A stretch of 64,000 bases of DNA, taken from Cupriavidus nantongensis. Lineage in GTDB: Bacteria > Pseudomonadota > Gammaproteobacteria > Burkholderiales > Burkholderiaceae. Where the stretch lies: NCBI RefSeq assembly GCF_001598055.1, contig NZ_CP014844.1, forward strand, positions 2,162,967 through 2,226,966, written 5' to 3'. Positions 36,420 to 45,531 of the stretch are shown in pieces. The first letter of the stretch is position 1. The number at the start of each line of letters is the position of its first letter. Made by a program: the position numbers and the translations under genes. The notes under the pieces are model-generated. The model was not told the origin of the DNA. It ran no database searches and saw only the letters and a program-made list of their open reading frames with translations.

Positions 36420-36731
36420 TCAGGGAGAGGGCACGGCGGCCAGTGCGGCCGGTGCCAGGCCAGCCAGGCGCAGCGCCCACAGCGCGCCGAAGCCGAGCAG
36501 GTTGGCGCCGCCCAGCCACAGCCACGCGCTGCGGCTGGAACGGAACAGCAGGCTGGCGCTGATGATCGCGACCCATACCGGCAGGCAGGCCGTCACCGCC
36601 GCGACGATGCCGGTTTGCCAGCCGCCCGGCAGGGCCAGGATGGCCAGCGTGCACAGCACCAGCGCCAGCGGCAGGCCGAGCAGCGTGCCGGCCAGCCACC
36701 TGGTGCCGATTCCGGATGCATCCGCGCTCAT
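36420..36731 (-). CDS. Small membrane protein of the Fur-regulated operon (DUF3649-like)
   Basis: 103 residues with three hydrophobic helices (about 13-34, 40-62, 67-92). By position and pattern (small, with an L-x-R-S-S-R-x-A-W loop before the last helix) it resembles the DUF3649 iron-transporter-associated proteins usually found beside PepSY genes. The ATG at 36731 overlaps the upstream gene's stop (ATGA). The call is by context more than by motif. Confidence 0.78.
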   Translation of the reverse strand: MSADASGIGTRWLAGTLLGLPLALVLCTLAILALPGGWQTGIVAAVTACLPVWVAIISASLLFRSSRSAWLWLGGANLLGFGALWALRLAGLAPAALAAVPSP

Positions 36732-37015
36732 GCCCGCTGCTCCCGTTCGCCATGGCGCCTGCGCGCCGCATAGGTGCCGATGAACGGCCACACCGACAAC
36801 GCGCACGGCACCGTGACCAGGCTGGCGGCGATCGCGACCGGCCAGCCGTCGGTCAGGCTCCACAGCCAGGTGCTGGCGCAGGTCAGCGCCAGCCCCAGCC
36901 AGCCGGCCAGCCGCGGCCGGGAGAGGGTGCCGGGCGGCAGCAATACCTGGTTGGGCGCGGCCAGGTACAGGCACGCGGCCGCAGCCAGGCCGAGAAGGAC
37001 GGCCAGAACTTGCAT
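36728..37015 (-). CDS. Small membrane protein, first gene of the Fur-regulated operon (DUF3325-like)
   Basis: 95 residues with three hydrophobic segments and a basic C-terminal tail (AARRRHGEREQRA). The early ACLYLAAPNQVLL stretch resembles the DUF3325 family, another companion of PepSY membrane proteins in iron uptake loci. It starts 32 bp downstream of the Fur box at 37047-37065 and overlaps the next gene by an ATGA. Confidence 0.78.
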   Translation of the reverse strand: MQVLAVLLGLAAAACLYLAAPNQVLLPPGTLSRPRLAGWLGLALTCASTWLWSLTDGWPVAIAASLVTVPCALSVWPFIGTYAARRRHGEREQRA

Positions 37016-37046
37016 GGGGCAAATGTCAGATTAACGAAACATTAAT

Positions 37047-37065
37047 AATAATGATTCGCATTTGC
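37047..37065. promoter_or_regulatory. Fur box upstream of the PepSY operon
   Basis: On the minus strand the 19-mer GCAAATGCGAATCATTATT matches the Fur consensus GATAATGATAATCATTATC at 14 of 19 positions, including nine of the last ten bases. It ends 31 bp before the first gene of the operon, where it would block transcription under iron-rich conditions. Confidence 0.7.
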
Positions 37066-37110
37066 TGGCGCAAGCACCGGCTCGGGGGGAGTGCCGTTCA
37101 GTTAGCCACT

Positions 37111-37196
37111 GTCGTTCCCGCGCAGGCGGGAACCGCGCGACTGGATTCCCGAAGGGGACGTGAAAGACGCTGGATTCCCGCCTGCGCGGGAATGAC
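37111..37196. repeat. Inverted-repeat element with TTCCCGC...GCGGGAA palindromes
   Basis: A 22-bp arm at 37111-37132 and its inverse at 37175-37196 agree in 21 of 22 positions. Each arm is itself a near-palindrome (TTCCCGCGCAGGCGGGAA). The pattern resembles dispersed REP/dRS3-like repeats of beta-proteobacteria and sits in a short intergenic gap. It may act as a transcript end or a mobile remnant. Confidence 0.7.
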
Positions 37197-37229
37197 GGCA
37201 GTGCGGTGGGGGCGTAGCCTGGCGGGGGA

Positions 37230-38084
37230 TCAGTGCGGGAACAGCGCGAGCAGGCCGTCGAGCCCGACGTGGTTGAACGCGACGCTGGCCTGTGCGCGCA
37301 CCACCGGCTTGGCGCGGAACGCGACCGACAGGCCGGCCACGGCCATCATCTTCAGGTCGTTCGAGCCATCGCCCATGACGATGGCCTGGTCCGGCGTGGC
37401 GCCGATCTGCGCGCAGATTTCCTGCACGGTGCGGGCCTTGACGTCGGCGTTGACGATCTCGCCGACGACGTTGCCGGTCAGCTTGCCGTCGACGATCTCG
37501 AGCGTGTTGGCGCGGGTGAAATCGAGTTGCAGGCGCGGCTTGAGCTGGTCGGTGAAGTGCACGAAGCCGCCGGACACCAGCAGCGTCTTCAGGCCCAGCG
37601 CGCGCACCGTTTCCAGCATGCGCTCCGCACCCGGCGACAGCCGCAGGCGCTCGGCATAGACGCGCTCCAGCACGGCGGCGTCCAGCCCCTTGAGCAGCGC
37701 GACGCGGCGGCGCAGGCTTTCGTTGAAATCGGTGATCTCGCCGCGCATGGCGGCTTCGGTGATGGCGGAGACCTCGGCCTTGAGGCCACAGAAGTCGGCG
37801 ATCTCGTCGATGCACTCGATCGTGATCAGGGTCGAGTCCATGTCCATCGCCACCAGGCGGAAGTCGGACAGCTTGCGCCCGGCCGGCACCACCGCCCAGT
37901 CGATCGCGCGCGGGCCGCAGAAGTCGTCGAGCGCGTCGCGCAGTGCCGGGGTCAGCGGCGCGCAATCCTCGGCCACGGCCACGGTGTCGCTGCGCGGCAC
38001 CAGCGCGGAAGCGCGGGCCAGGGTGCGGGCGGTGTCGAGGTCGGCGGGGGCAAGCGGGGCGAGGCTCTGCAGGATCAGGGGCAT
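37230..38084 (-). CDS. serB: Phosphoserine phosphatase SerB
   Basis: 284-residue HAD-family phosphatase, the last step of serine synthesis. The nucleophile Asp is in VAMDMDSTLITIECIDE (D-x-D-x-T), then the Ser/Thr of LLVSGGFVHF, and the Mg-binding Asp pair in VMGDGSNDLKMM. The first ~85 residues are a weakly conserved regulatory-type region. The start at MPLILQSL (38084) is preferred to longer forms because these have no motif support. Monocistronic. Confidence 0.95.
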   Translation of the reverse strand: MPLILQSLAPLAPADLDTARTLARASALVPRSDTVAVAEDCAPLTPALRDALDDFCGPRAIDWAVVPAGRKLSDFRLVAMDMDSTLITIECIDEIADFCGLKAEVSAITEAAMRGEITDFNESLRRRVALLKGLDAAVLERVYAERLRLSPGAERMLETVRALGLKTLLVSGGFVHFTDQLKPRLQLDFTRANTLEIVDGKLTGNVVGEIVNADVKARTVQEICAQIGATPDQAIVMGDGSNDLKMMAVAGLSVAFRAKPVVRAQASVAFNHVGLDGLLALFPH

Positions 38085-38182
38085 GACGGACGAAAATCGG
38101 GCGCTTGCGCGGTCGTCGGCAAGGCGGGGGCTGCTACGCGGCAAAAGCGCTATTGTAGCCCCCCGCGGCGCCCCCGCGCGAA

Positions 38183-39550
38183 TCAGCGCTGCGCCATCAC
38201 CATGTAGTCCACGGTCAGGCTGGACAGCGCGCGCACGCCGTTGATCAGCGCCGGCTCGTCCACATAGAACTCCGGCGAGTGATTCGACGGCGCCTTGGTC
38301 ACGTCCTGCCCCTTGGGCGTCACGCCGAGATTGAAGAACAGGCCCGGCACCTTCTCCTGGTAGAACGAGAAGTCCTCGGACGCGGTCGCCTTGGGCGTGA
38401 TCATCCAGTTGCCTTCGCCGGCCACGCGCTGCAGCGTGGGCGCCATCTTCTCGGTCAGCGCCGGCTGGTTGATGGTGGCGTTGTACAGCTCGACCACGCG
38501 GAAATTCGCCTCGGCCCCGGCGCTGGAGGCGATGGCCTCGGTGGTGCGCTTCATGCGGGCATGGATGTCCTTCTTCATGCCTTCGTCATAGGTGCGGATG
38601 GTGCCCATCATCTCGACCTTTTCCGGCACGATGTTCATGCGGTTGCCGCCGTGGAAGGTGCCGACGGTGATCACCGATGGCTCCAGCATGGCATTGACCT
38701 GGCGGCTCTGGATGGTCTGCAGGCCCATCACGATCTGCGACGCCACCACGATCGGGTCGATCCCGCCCCACGGCCGCGCGCCGTGCGTCTGGCGGCCCTT
38801 GACGTCGATCCAGAACTGGTCGGCCGCCGCCATCGACGCGCCGCTGCGCCAGCCCAGCTTGCCGGACTCGATGCCGCTGGTCACATGCAGGCCGAAGATC
38901 GCGTCGACCTTGGGGTTGTCCAGCACGCCCTCGGCCACCATCTGCTTGGCGCCCCACATGTTCGAGCCGTTGGGTTCGAAGTCGGCCGGGCTTTCCTCGG
39001 CCGGCTGGAAGATGAACTTGACCGTGCCGGGCAGCTGGTCCTTCATGCCGGCCAGCACCTCGGCCGTGGCCATCAGGATCGCCACGTGCGTGTCATGGCC
39101 GCAGGCGTGCATCACGTCGACTTCCTTGCCCAGGTACTGGCCCTTGGCCTTCGATGCGAACGGCACGTCGACGCGCTCCTTCACCGGCAGCGCGTCCATG
39201 TCGGCGCGCAGCGCCACCACCGGCCCGGGCTTGCCGCCCTTGAGCAGGCCGACCACGCCGGTCTTGGCCACGCCGGTCTTCACCTCCATGCCGAGCTTGC
39301 GCAGGTGGTCCGCTACCAGCTTGGCCGTGCGGGTCTCGTAGTTGCCCAGCTCCGGATGCTGGTGGATATCGCGGCGCCAGGCGATCAGCTGCTTTTCGAC
39401 CGCTTTGGCGCGGGTCTCGATCTGGGCATGCAGGGCTTCGGCGCCTTGCGTCTGGGCCTGCGCGGTGTTGCACAGCAGGCCGGCGGCCAGGGACAGGCCG
39501 GCGACGGCGAAGCGGGTGGTGGAACGGGATGCGGTGCGACGTGCAGCCAT
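38183..39550 (-). CDS. Exported M20 family amidohydrolase (hippurate hydrolase-like)
   Basis: 455 residues. AGGAGA lies 7 bp before the ATG at 39550. The first ~32 residues are a signal peptide (TTRFAVAGLSLAAGLLCNTAQAQ), so it is probably periplasmic, which is unusual for this usually cytoplasmic family. Metal-site motifs: RADMDALP, HACGHDTH and PAEESP; the dimerisation domain is in the middle. M20D enzymes remove N-acyl groups from amino acids or indole-acetyl amino acids; the substrate is unknown. It is followed on the minus strand by serB. Confidence 0.9.
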   Translation of the reverse strand: MAARRTASRSTTRFAVAGLSLAAGLLCNTAQAQTQGAEALHAQIETRAKAVEKQLIAWRRDIHQHPELGNYETRTAKLVADHLRKLGMEVKTGVAKTGVVGLLKGGKPGPVVALRADMDALPVKERVDVPFASKAKGQYLGKEVDVMHACGHDTHVAILMATAEVLAGMKDQLPGTVKFIFQPAEESPADFEPNGSNMWGAKQMVAEGVLDNPKVDAIFGLHVTSGIESGKLGWRSGASMAAADQFWIDVKGRQTHGARPWGGIDPIVVASQIVMGLQTIQSRQVNAMLEPSVITVGTFHGGNRMNIVPEKVEMMGTIRTYDEGMKKDIHARMKRTTEAIASSAGAEANFRVVELYNATINQPALTEKMAPTLQRVAGEGNWMITPKATASEDFSFYQEKVPGLFFNLGVTPKGQDVTKAPSNHSPEFYVDEPALINGVRALSSLTVDYMVMAQR

Positions 39551-39640
39551 GCGGGATCTCCTTCGTTGTTGTTGGTTTGGTGCTGGCGGTGTGGTTGGCG
39601 CTCTGCGAAAGCAATGCGCCAACGGAAGCGGAGTGGGTTC

Positions 39641-39761
39641 TCCCCTCTCCCTTTGGGAGAGGGGCGGGGGAGAGGGCAGGCGTATCTCGATGCGATACGC
39701 GCAACTTCGTGGAAACGCCGGCCCTCTCCCCCATCCCCTCTCCCGCTAGCGGGAGAGGGGA
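39641..39761. repeat. Paired inverted intergenic repeat, CTCCCCTCTCCC type
   Basis: Left copy 39641-39682 and right copy 39716-39761 are inverse to each other over ~42 bp with some changes. Each copy has an internal dyad (CTCTCCC...GGGAGAG). It fills the gap between argE and the amidohydrolase gene. This type of repeat is widespread in GC-rich proteobacteria and is not coding, despite open frames through it. Confidence 0.75.
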
Positions 39762-39784
39762 GCAAGTCTTTGAGGCGCTCGCAG

Positions 39785-41020
39785 TCAGCTCACGCGCAGG
39801 CTGTCCACCACCTTATGCAAAAACGCCTCGCACGCGGCCAGTTGCTCCAGCGCAACGAATTCGTCCGGCTTGTGCGCCTGCTGGATATCGCCGGGCCCGC
39901 ATACCACCGCGGGAATGCCCGCGCGCTGGAACAGTCCGGCCTCGGTGCCATAGGCCACCTTGTTGGTGTCGCGGTCCGCGGTCAGCGCGCGCACCAGCTG
40001 CGTAATGGCTTCCTGCTCGGCCACGTCGAGCGACGGCGCGGCGGCGATCTTGCTCAGCGTCAGGTCGGCATCGGCATGTTCGGCGCGCATCTTCGGCAGC
40101 AGCACGTCGTTGGCATAGGCCTGGATGCGCGCGTAGATCGCTTCCGGATCGACGCCCGGCAGGTTGCGGAACTCGAACACGAACTCGCACAGCGCCGGGA
40201 TCGTGTTGAGCGCAATGCCGCCCTGGATGGTGCCGGTCTGCGCGGTGGTGTAGGGCACGTCGAAGGCCTGGTCGTAGGGGCCGTTGGCCTTGAACTCGTC
40301 GGCGATGTCGCGGATGAAGCAGATCAGCCGCGCCGCGTATTCGATGGCATTGACGCCGCGCGGCGTCAGCGACGAATGCGCGGCCTGGCCGCGCACGCAG
40401 CAGCGGTACGCGTTGATGCCCTTGTGCGCGACGATCACGCGCATGCTGGTGGGTTCGCCGACGATGCAGCCGCCCGGGGCGACACCGCGCTCGCGCAGTT
40501 CGGCCAGCAGGTAGGGCGCGCCCATGCAGCCGATCTCTTCGTCGAACGACAGCGCGTAGTGCACCGGCTCGCGCAGCCGGGCCTCGAGGATGGCGGGCAG
40601 CAGCGACAGGCTGGTGCCGATAAAGCCCTTCATGTCGCAGGTGCCGCGGCCGTACAGCTTGCCGTCGCGCACCACCGGCTTGAACGGGTCGGTGGTCCAG
40701 GCCTGGCCGTCGACCGGCACCACGTCGGTGTGGCCCGACAGCACGATGCCGCCGTTGGTGGCGCCGTTGGCCGCGGGCACGGTGACGAACAGGTTGGCCT
40801 TGTCGCGTTGCGGGTTGTAGCTCAGATGCGGCTTCAACCCCTTGGCCAGGAAATGGTCGCGCACCGACTCGATCAGACCCAGGTTGGAATTGCGGCTGGT
40901 GGTGTCGTAGGCCACCAGCCGCTGGGTCCATTCCAGCGCGCTGCCGCGCGCGGCGGTTTCAGGGACGGGCTGGCGGGAATGGACTGTAGCAGCTTGGGCG
41001 GGAGCGGCTTGGGTCGGCAT
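39785..41020 (-). CDS. argE: Acetylornithine deacetylase ArgE
   Basis: 411-residue M20 metallohydrolase of the arginine pathway, releasing ornithine from N2-acetylornithine. Zinc ligands lie in LSGHTDVVPVDG (His and Asp), GRGTCDMKG (the bridging Asp), DEEIGCMGAP (Glu) and near the end QQAHKPDEFV (His). The first ~25 residues are Ala/Pro-rich and may be a late start or simple extension. Related M20 enzymes such as DapE differ in these loops, and the RNSNLGLI and TSMRVIVAHKG stretches favour ArgE. Confidence 0.9.
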   Translation of the reverse strand: MPTQAAPAQAATVHSRQPVPETAARGSALEWTQRLVAYDTTSRNSNLGLIESVRDHFLAKGLKPHLSYNPQRDKANLFVTVPAANGATNGGIVLSGHTDVVPVDGQAWTTDPFKPVVRDGKLYGRGTCDMKGFIGTSLSLLPAILEARLREPVHYALSFDEEIGCMGAPYLLAELRERGVAPGGCIVGEPTSMRVIVAHKGINAYRCCVRGQAAHSSLTPRGVNAIEYAARLICFIRDIADEFKANGPYDQAFDVPYTTAQTGTIQGGIALNTIPALCEFVFEFRNLPGVDPEAIYARIQAYANDVLLPKMRAEHADADLTLSKIAAAPSLDVAEQEAITQLVRALTADRDTNKVAYGTEAGLFQRAGIPAVVCGPGDIQQAHKPDEFVALEQLAACEAFLHKVVDSLRVS

Positions 41021-41099
41021 GGGGCGGTATCACTAACTTGTTAAGGAATTGATGCTACACCCGGCCGCGCGCCGCGTCCATGCACGATCGGCATGGACG

Positions 41100-44000
41100 C
41101 TACGCCAGTTGCCGCAGCGTATGCTTGATGGTCTGCGCGCGCACCGCCACGTCCGGCATCCTGGCCTCGATGCGCAGTTTGTCCTGTCCCGCCAGCTTGA
41201 TATGGCGGTTCTTCTGTACCAGGTCGATGATGCGCATCGCATCGATCGGCGGGTTGGGCACGAACTGCACGCTGATGGTGGCCTCGCCGGCGTCGATCTT
41301 GCGCACGCCCAGCGGTGCCGCGGCGATGCGCAGCCGGTGGGTCTCGACCAGCGCCTGCGCCTGCGCCGGCAGCCGGCCGAACCGGTCGACCAGCTCTTCC
41401 TGGATATCGTCGACACGCTCCGGGGTCTCGCAGTTGGCCAGCCGCTTGTACAGCGACAGGCGCTCGTGCACGTCGGCGCAGTAGTCGTTGGGCAGCAGCG
41501 CCGGCGTGCCCAGGTTGATCTCGGTGGTGGCGGCCAGCGGCGCCATCAGGTCGGGCTCCTTGCCGGCCTTGAGCGCCTTGACCGCGTGGTTGAGCATGTC
41601 GGTGTAGAGCTGGAAGCCGATCTCGTGGATCTCGCCCGATTGCTTGTCGCCCAGCACCTCGCCGGCGCCGCGGATTTCCAGGTCGTGCATGGCCAGGTAG
41701 AAGCCCGAGCCCAGTTCCTCCATCTGCTGGATCGCCTCGAGCCGTCGCTGCGCCTGCTTGGTCAGGCCGTCGACGTCATGGACCAGCAGGTAGGCATAGG
41801 CCTGGTGGTGCGAGCGCCCGACGCGGCCGCGCAGCTGGTGCAGCTGTGCCAGCCCGAACTTGTCGGCGCGGTGGATCAGGATGGTGTTGGCGGTCGGCAC
41901 GTCGATGCCGGTCTCGATGATGGTGGTGCACAGCAGGATATTGTCGCGGCGCGAGACGAAGTCGCGCATCACGCGCTCCAGCTCGCGCTCGTGCATCTGG
42001 CCGTGCGCCACCGCGATGCGCGCCTCGGGCACCAGCTCGGCAAGCCTGGCGCGCTTGTTCTCGATGGTCTCGACCTCGTTGTGCAGGAAGTACACCTGCC
42101 CGCCGCGCTTGAGCTCGCGCAGGATGGCCTCGCGGATCACGCCGTCTTCCTCGCGCCGCACGAAGGTCTTGATCGCCAGCCGCTTCTGCGGCGCGGTGGC
42201 AATCACCGAGAAATCGCGCAGGCCTTCCAGTGCCATGCCCAGCGTGCGCGGGATCGGCGTGGCGGTCAGCGTCAGCACGTCGACCTCGGCGCGCAGCGAC
42301 TTCAGCGCTTCCTTCTGGCGCACGCCGAAGCGGTGTTCCTCGTCGATGATGACCAGGCCCAGGCGCTGGAACTTGACCTGGTCGGACAGGATCTTGTGGG
42401 TGCCGATGACGATGTCGACGCTGCCCTCGTTGATCTGCTTGATCGCCGCGTCGATCTCCTTCCTGGTCTTGAAGCGCGACAATTCCACGATCCGCACTGG
42501 CCATTCGGCGAAGCGGTCGGACAGGGTCTGGAAATGCTGCTCGGCCAGCAGCGTGGTCGGCGCCAGCATCGCCACCTGCTTGCCGCCCAGCACCGCGACG
42601 AAGGCCGCGCGCAGCGCCACCTCGGTCTTGCCGAAGCCGACATCGCCGCACACCAGCCGGTCCATCGGCTTGCCCGAGGTCATGTCGGCGATCACCGCGG
42701 CGATCGCGGCGGCCTGGTCCGGGGTTTCCTCGAAGCCGAAGCTCTCGGCGAAGGTCTCGTAGTCCTTCGGCGACAGCGGGAAGGCGAAGCCCTCGCGCGC
42801 GGCGCGGCGCGCGTACAGGTTGAGCAGTTCGGCAGCGGTGTCGCGGATCTGCTGCGCCGCCTTGCGCTTGGCCTTGTCCCACTGGCCGGAGCCGAGGTGG
42901 TGCAGCGGCGCGGTATCGGGATCGGCGCCCGAATAGCGCGAGATCACGTGCAACTGGTGCACCGGCACGTAGAGCTTGCTGCCCTTGTCGTAGTCCAGGT
43001 GCAGGAATTCCTCGTCGCCCTGGCCCATGTCGAGCGTCACCAGGCCCTGGTAGCGGCCGATGCCGTGCTCGCTGTGCACCACCGGATCGCCGATCTTCAG
43101 CTCGGCCAGGTCGCGCACCATCGAATCGACGGCCGACGCCTGCTCCTGCTTGCGGCGGCCGGTGCGGCGCGCGGTGCCGGCGTACAGCTCGGCTTCGGTG
43201 ACGAAGGCCAGCCGTGCCTGCGGCAGCGCGAAGCCGCTCTGCAGCGGCGCCACCGCGATCGAGAAATGCGCGTCGCCGGCGAGGAACGCGGCAAAGTCTT
43301 CGACCGGATGCGGGCGCAGGCCGCTTTCGGCAAAGAGCTGCAGCAGCGTCTCGCGCCGCCCGGCGGAGTCGGCGCACATCAGCACGCGGGTCTGCTGGTC
43401 GAGCAGCAGCGACTCCAGGTTGACCAGCGGATCTTCGGCGCGGCGGTTGACCGCGACGTCGGGCAGGATGCCCGAGAACGCCGGCTGGTCCGCGCCGGCC
43501 TCGACCTGCAGCACCAGCCGCGCCATCGGCTTGGCGGCGACGAAGAACTGCTCCTCGGACAGGAACAGGTCCGCCGGCGGCAGCAGCGGGCGCTCGCGGT
43601 CGTGGCGCATGAAGTTGTAGCGCTGGGTGGTGTCGGCCCAGAAGCGGCGGATGGCCTCGTCGATGTTGCCGGCGAACACCAGCTGGGTGTCGGCGGGCAG
43701 GTAGTCGAACACGGTCGCGCTGTGCTCGAAGAACAGCGGCAGGTAATACTCGATGCCGGCCGACGGCACGCCGTTGCCGATGTCCTTGTAGATCGGCGAC
43801 TTGGTCGGGTCGCCTTCGAACACTTCGCGCCAGCGGCCGCGGAACGCGGTGCGCGCGGCCTCGTCGAGCGGGAACTCGCGCCCGGGCAGCAGCCGCACTT
43901 CCTTGACCGGATACAGGCTGCGCTGCGTGTCCGGATCGAAGGCGCGGATGGTCTCGATCTCGTCGCCGAACAAGTCGATGCGGTATGGCAGCGCCGAGCC

Positions 44001-44549
44001 CATCGGGTACAGGTCGATCAGGCCGCCGCGCACGCTGTACTCGCCCGGCCGCATCACCGCGCTGACATGCTCGTAGCCCGCCAGCGTGAACTGCGCCTTG
44101 AGCGCGGCCTCGTCGAGCCGCTCGCCCTGCTTGAAGAAGAAGGTGTAGGCGGCCAGGAAGGCCGGCGGCGCCAGCCGGTACAGCGCGGTGGTGGCGGGCA
44201 CCAGCATCACGTCGCACTGGCCGCTCTGGATGTCGTGCAGCGTCGCCAAACGCTCGGAGACCAGGTCCTGGTGCGGCGAAAAGCTGTCGTAGGGCAGGGT
44301 TTCCCAGTCGGGCAGCAGGCGCACGCGCAACTCCGGCGCGAACCACGGGATTTCCTCGGCCAGGCGCTGCGCATCGACCGCATGCGAGCACACCACCGCC
44401 AGCATCGGCGCGCGCGCGCGGTGCTGGCGCGCGTATGCGGCCACCGCCAGCGCATCGGCCGAGCCGCGCAGGCCGGCCACGCTGTGGCGCAGCCCCGGCT
44501 TGACCAGCGGCAGGTTGACAAAGGGAAAGGCGGGCGTGGCGTCAGGCAT
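41100..44549 (-). CDS. mfd: Transcription-repair coupling factor Mfd
   Basis: 1149-residue ATP-driven translocase that removes stalled RNA polymerase at DNA lesions and recruits UvrA. Domains in order: a UvrB-like N-terminal part (~1-350), the RNA polymerase interaction domain with GIGRYQGLVTLDMGQGDEEFLHLDY (~480-550), the RecG-like helicase (Walker A CGDVGFGKTEV, DEEH box IIDEEHRFGVRQ, motif VI LRGRVGRSHHQAYAY) and a C-terminal TRCF domain. Length is normal. The complementary strand carries a 1214-residue open frame that is only its shadow. Confidence 0.97.
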   Translation of the reverse strand: MPDATPAFPFVNLPLVKPGLRHSVAGLRGSADALAVAAYARQHRARAPMLAVVCSHAVDAQRLAEEIPWFAPELRVRLLPDWETLPYDSFSPHQDLVSERLATLHDIQSGQCDVMLVPATTALYRLAPPAFLAAYTFFFKQGERLDEAALKAQFTLAGYEHVSAVMRPGEYSVRGGLIDLYPMGSALPYRIDLFGDEIETIRAFDPDTQRSLYPVKEVRLLPGREFPLDEAARTAFRGRWREVFEGDPTKSPIYKDIGNGVPSAGIEYYLPLFFEHSATVFDYLPADTQLVFAGNIDEAIRRFWADTTQRYNFMRHDRERPLLPPADLFLSEEQFFVAAKPMARLVLQVEAGADQPAFSGILPDVAVNRRAEDPLVNLESLLLDQQTRVLMCADSAGRRETLLQLFAESGLRPHPVEDFAAFLAGDAHFSIAVAPLQSGFALPQARLAFVTEAELYAGTARRTGRRKQEQASAVDSMVRDLAELKIGDPVVHSEHGIGRYQGLVTLDMGQGDEEFLHLDYDKGSKLYVPVHQLHVISRYSGADPDTAPLHHLGSGQWDKAKRKAAQQIRDTAAELLNLYARRAAREGFAFPLSPKDYETFAESFGFEETPDQAAAIAAVIADMTSGKPMDRLVCGDVGFGKTEVALRAAFVAVLGGKQVAMLAPTTLLAEQHFQTLSDRFAEWPVRIVELSRFKTRKEIDAAIKQINEGSVDIVIGTHKILSDQVKFQRLGLVIIDEEHRFGVRQKEALKSLRAEVDVLTLTATPIPRTLGMALEGLRDFSVIATAPQKRLAIKTFVRREEDGVIREAILRELKRGGQVYFLHNEVETIENKRARLAELVPEARIAVAHGQMHERELERVMRDFVSRRDNILLCTTIIETGIDVPTANTILIHRADKFGLAQLHQLRGRVGRSHHQAYAYLLVHDVDGLTKQAQRRLEAIQQMEELGSGFYLAMHDLEIRGAGEVLGDKQSGEIHEIGFQLYTDMLNHAVKALKAGKEPDLMAPLAATTEINLGTPALLPNDYCADVHERLSLYKRLANCETPERVDDIQEELVDRFGRLPAQAQALVETHRLRIAAAPLGVRKIDAGEATISVQFVPNPPIDAMRIIDLVQKNRHIKLAGQDKLRIEARMPDVAVRAQTIKHTLRQLA

Positions 44550-44685
44550 GTCGGCAGGGGGCGTTCAAAAACGACGACGCCCCGCCGGCATCGCGGGCGG
44601 GGGTCGGTGCAGGGACTCCAGGTGCCTGCGGCGCACTGCCGCTCCTCCGGTTACGGCGAAGCGGCATGGCGACGGGCAAGGGCCG

Positions 44686-44696
44686 TATTATAGAAT
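44686..44696. promoter_or_regulatory. Candidate divergent -10 elements for mfd and ispD
   Basis: TATAAT on the minus strand (44687-44692) for mfd and TAGAAT on the plus strand (44691-44696) for ispD overlap here. I find no good -35 partner for either. Confidence 0.35.
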
Positions 44697-44786
44697 GCGC
44701 ACCGGTTGTCCCGCTGCCGGCTCTTTGCGCCCCTTCCTGCCGGGCCGGCCGGTGGCCCCGCGCTTCTTTCACTCCACGCCGATCCT

Positions 44787-45527
44787 GTGTCCGCTCGCCG
44801 CTTTGCCCTGATTCCCTGTGCCGGTACCGGCAGCCGCGCCGGCGGCACCGTGCCCAAGCAATACCAGACCGTGGCCGGCCGGCCGATGATCTGGTACGCG
44901 CTGGCGGCGTTCTCGGCGTGCGACGCCATCAACGCCACCGCACTGGTGCTGGCGCCCGACGACATGCCGCTGGAATCGCGCTTCGGCGCGGCCGCGTTCG
45001 CCGGGCTGCGCTTCGATACCGCCTTTGTCGGCGGCGACAGCCGCCATGCGTCGGTGCTGGCCGGCCTGCACCACCTGGCGCAGCTGGGCGCGACCGACGC
45101 CGACTGGGTGCTGGTGCACGATGCCGCGCGCCCGGGCCTGACCCCGGCGATGGTCCACGCGCTGGTGCGCGCGGTCGAAAGCGACGGCGACGACGATCCG
45201 GACGCCGCCATCGGCGGCATCCTGGCGGTGCCGGTGCCCGATACGCTCAAGCGCGCCCAGGACGATGCCCGCATCGGCGCCACGGTGCCGCGCGAAGGGC
45301 TGTGGCAGGCGCAGACGCCGCAGATGTTCCGCCTGGGCGTGCTGCGCCAGGCGCTGCAGGACGCGATGGCGGCCGGCGCGGTGGTGACCGACGAGGCCAG
45401 CGCGATCGAGCGCCTGGGCCTGCATCCGCGGCTGGTCAACGGCTCGCTGCGCAATTTCAAGGTGACTTACCCGGAGGACTTCGCGCTGGCCGAAGTGCTG
45501 CTGGGCAACCACGCCAAAGGAGCATGA
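44787..45527 (+). CDS. ispD: 2-C-methyl-D-erythritol 4-phosphate cytidylyltransferase IspD
   Basis: 246-residue enzyme of the MEP isoprenoid pathway, attaching CMP to methylerythritol phosphate. The nucleotide-binding loop is [18 protein letters not shown] near the N-terminus, then [13 protein letters not shown] and DTLKRAQ near the middle, and QTPQMFR towards the end. GTG 44787 is chosen since it gives the standard [13 protein letters not shown]; there is no clear ribosome binding site and no ATG nearby. ispF follows 4 bp downstream, so the pair forms a coupled operon. Confidence 0.94.
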
Positions 45528-45531
45528 CCGC

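Noticed and set aside
39600..39780. Short open frames through the intergenic repeats (SPLPLGEGRG-type peptides)
   Set aside because: These arise from the CTCTCCC repeat element and recur wherever the repeat occurs; not genes.
41049..44693. A 1214-codon open frame on the plus strand
   Set aside because: It lies exactly opposite mfd, and its translation is full of His, Arg and Gln without any domain. This is the usual GC-rich antisense shadow.
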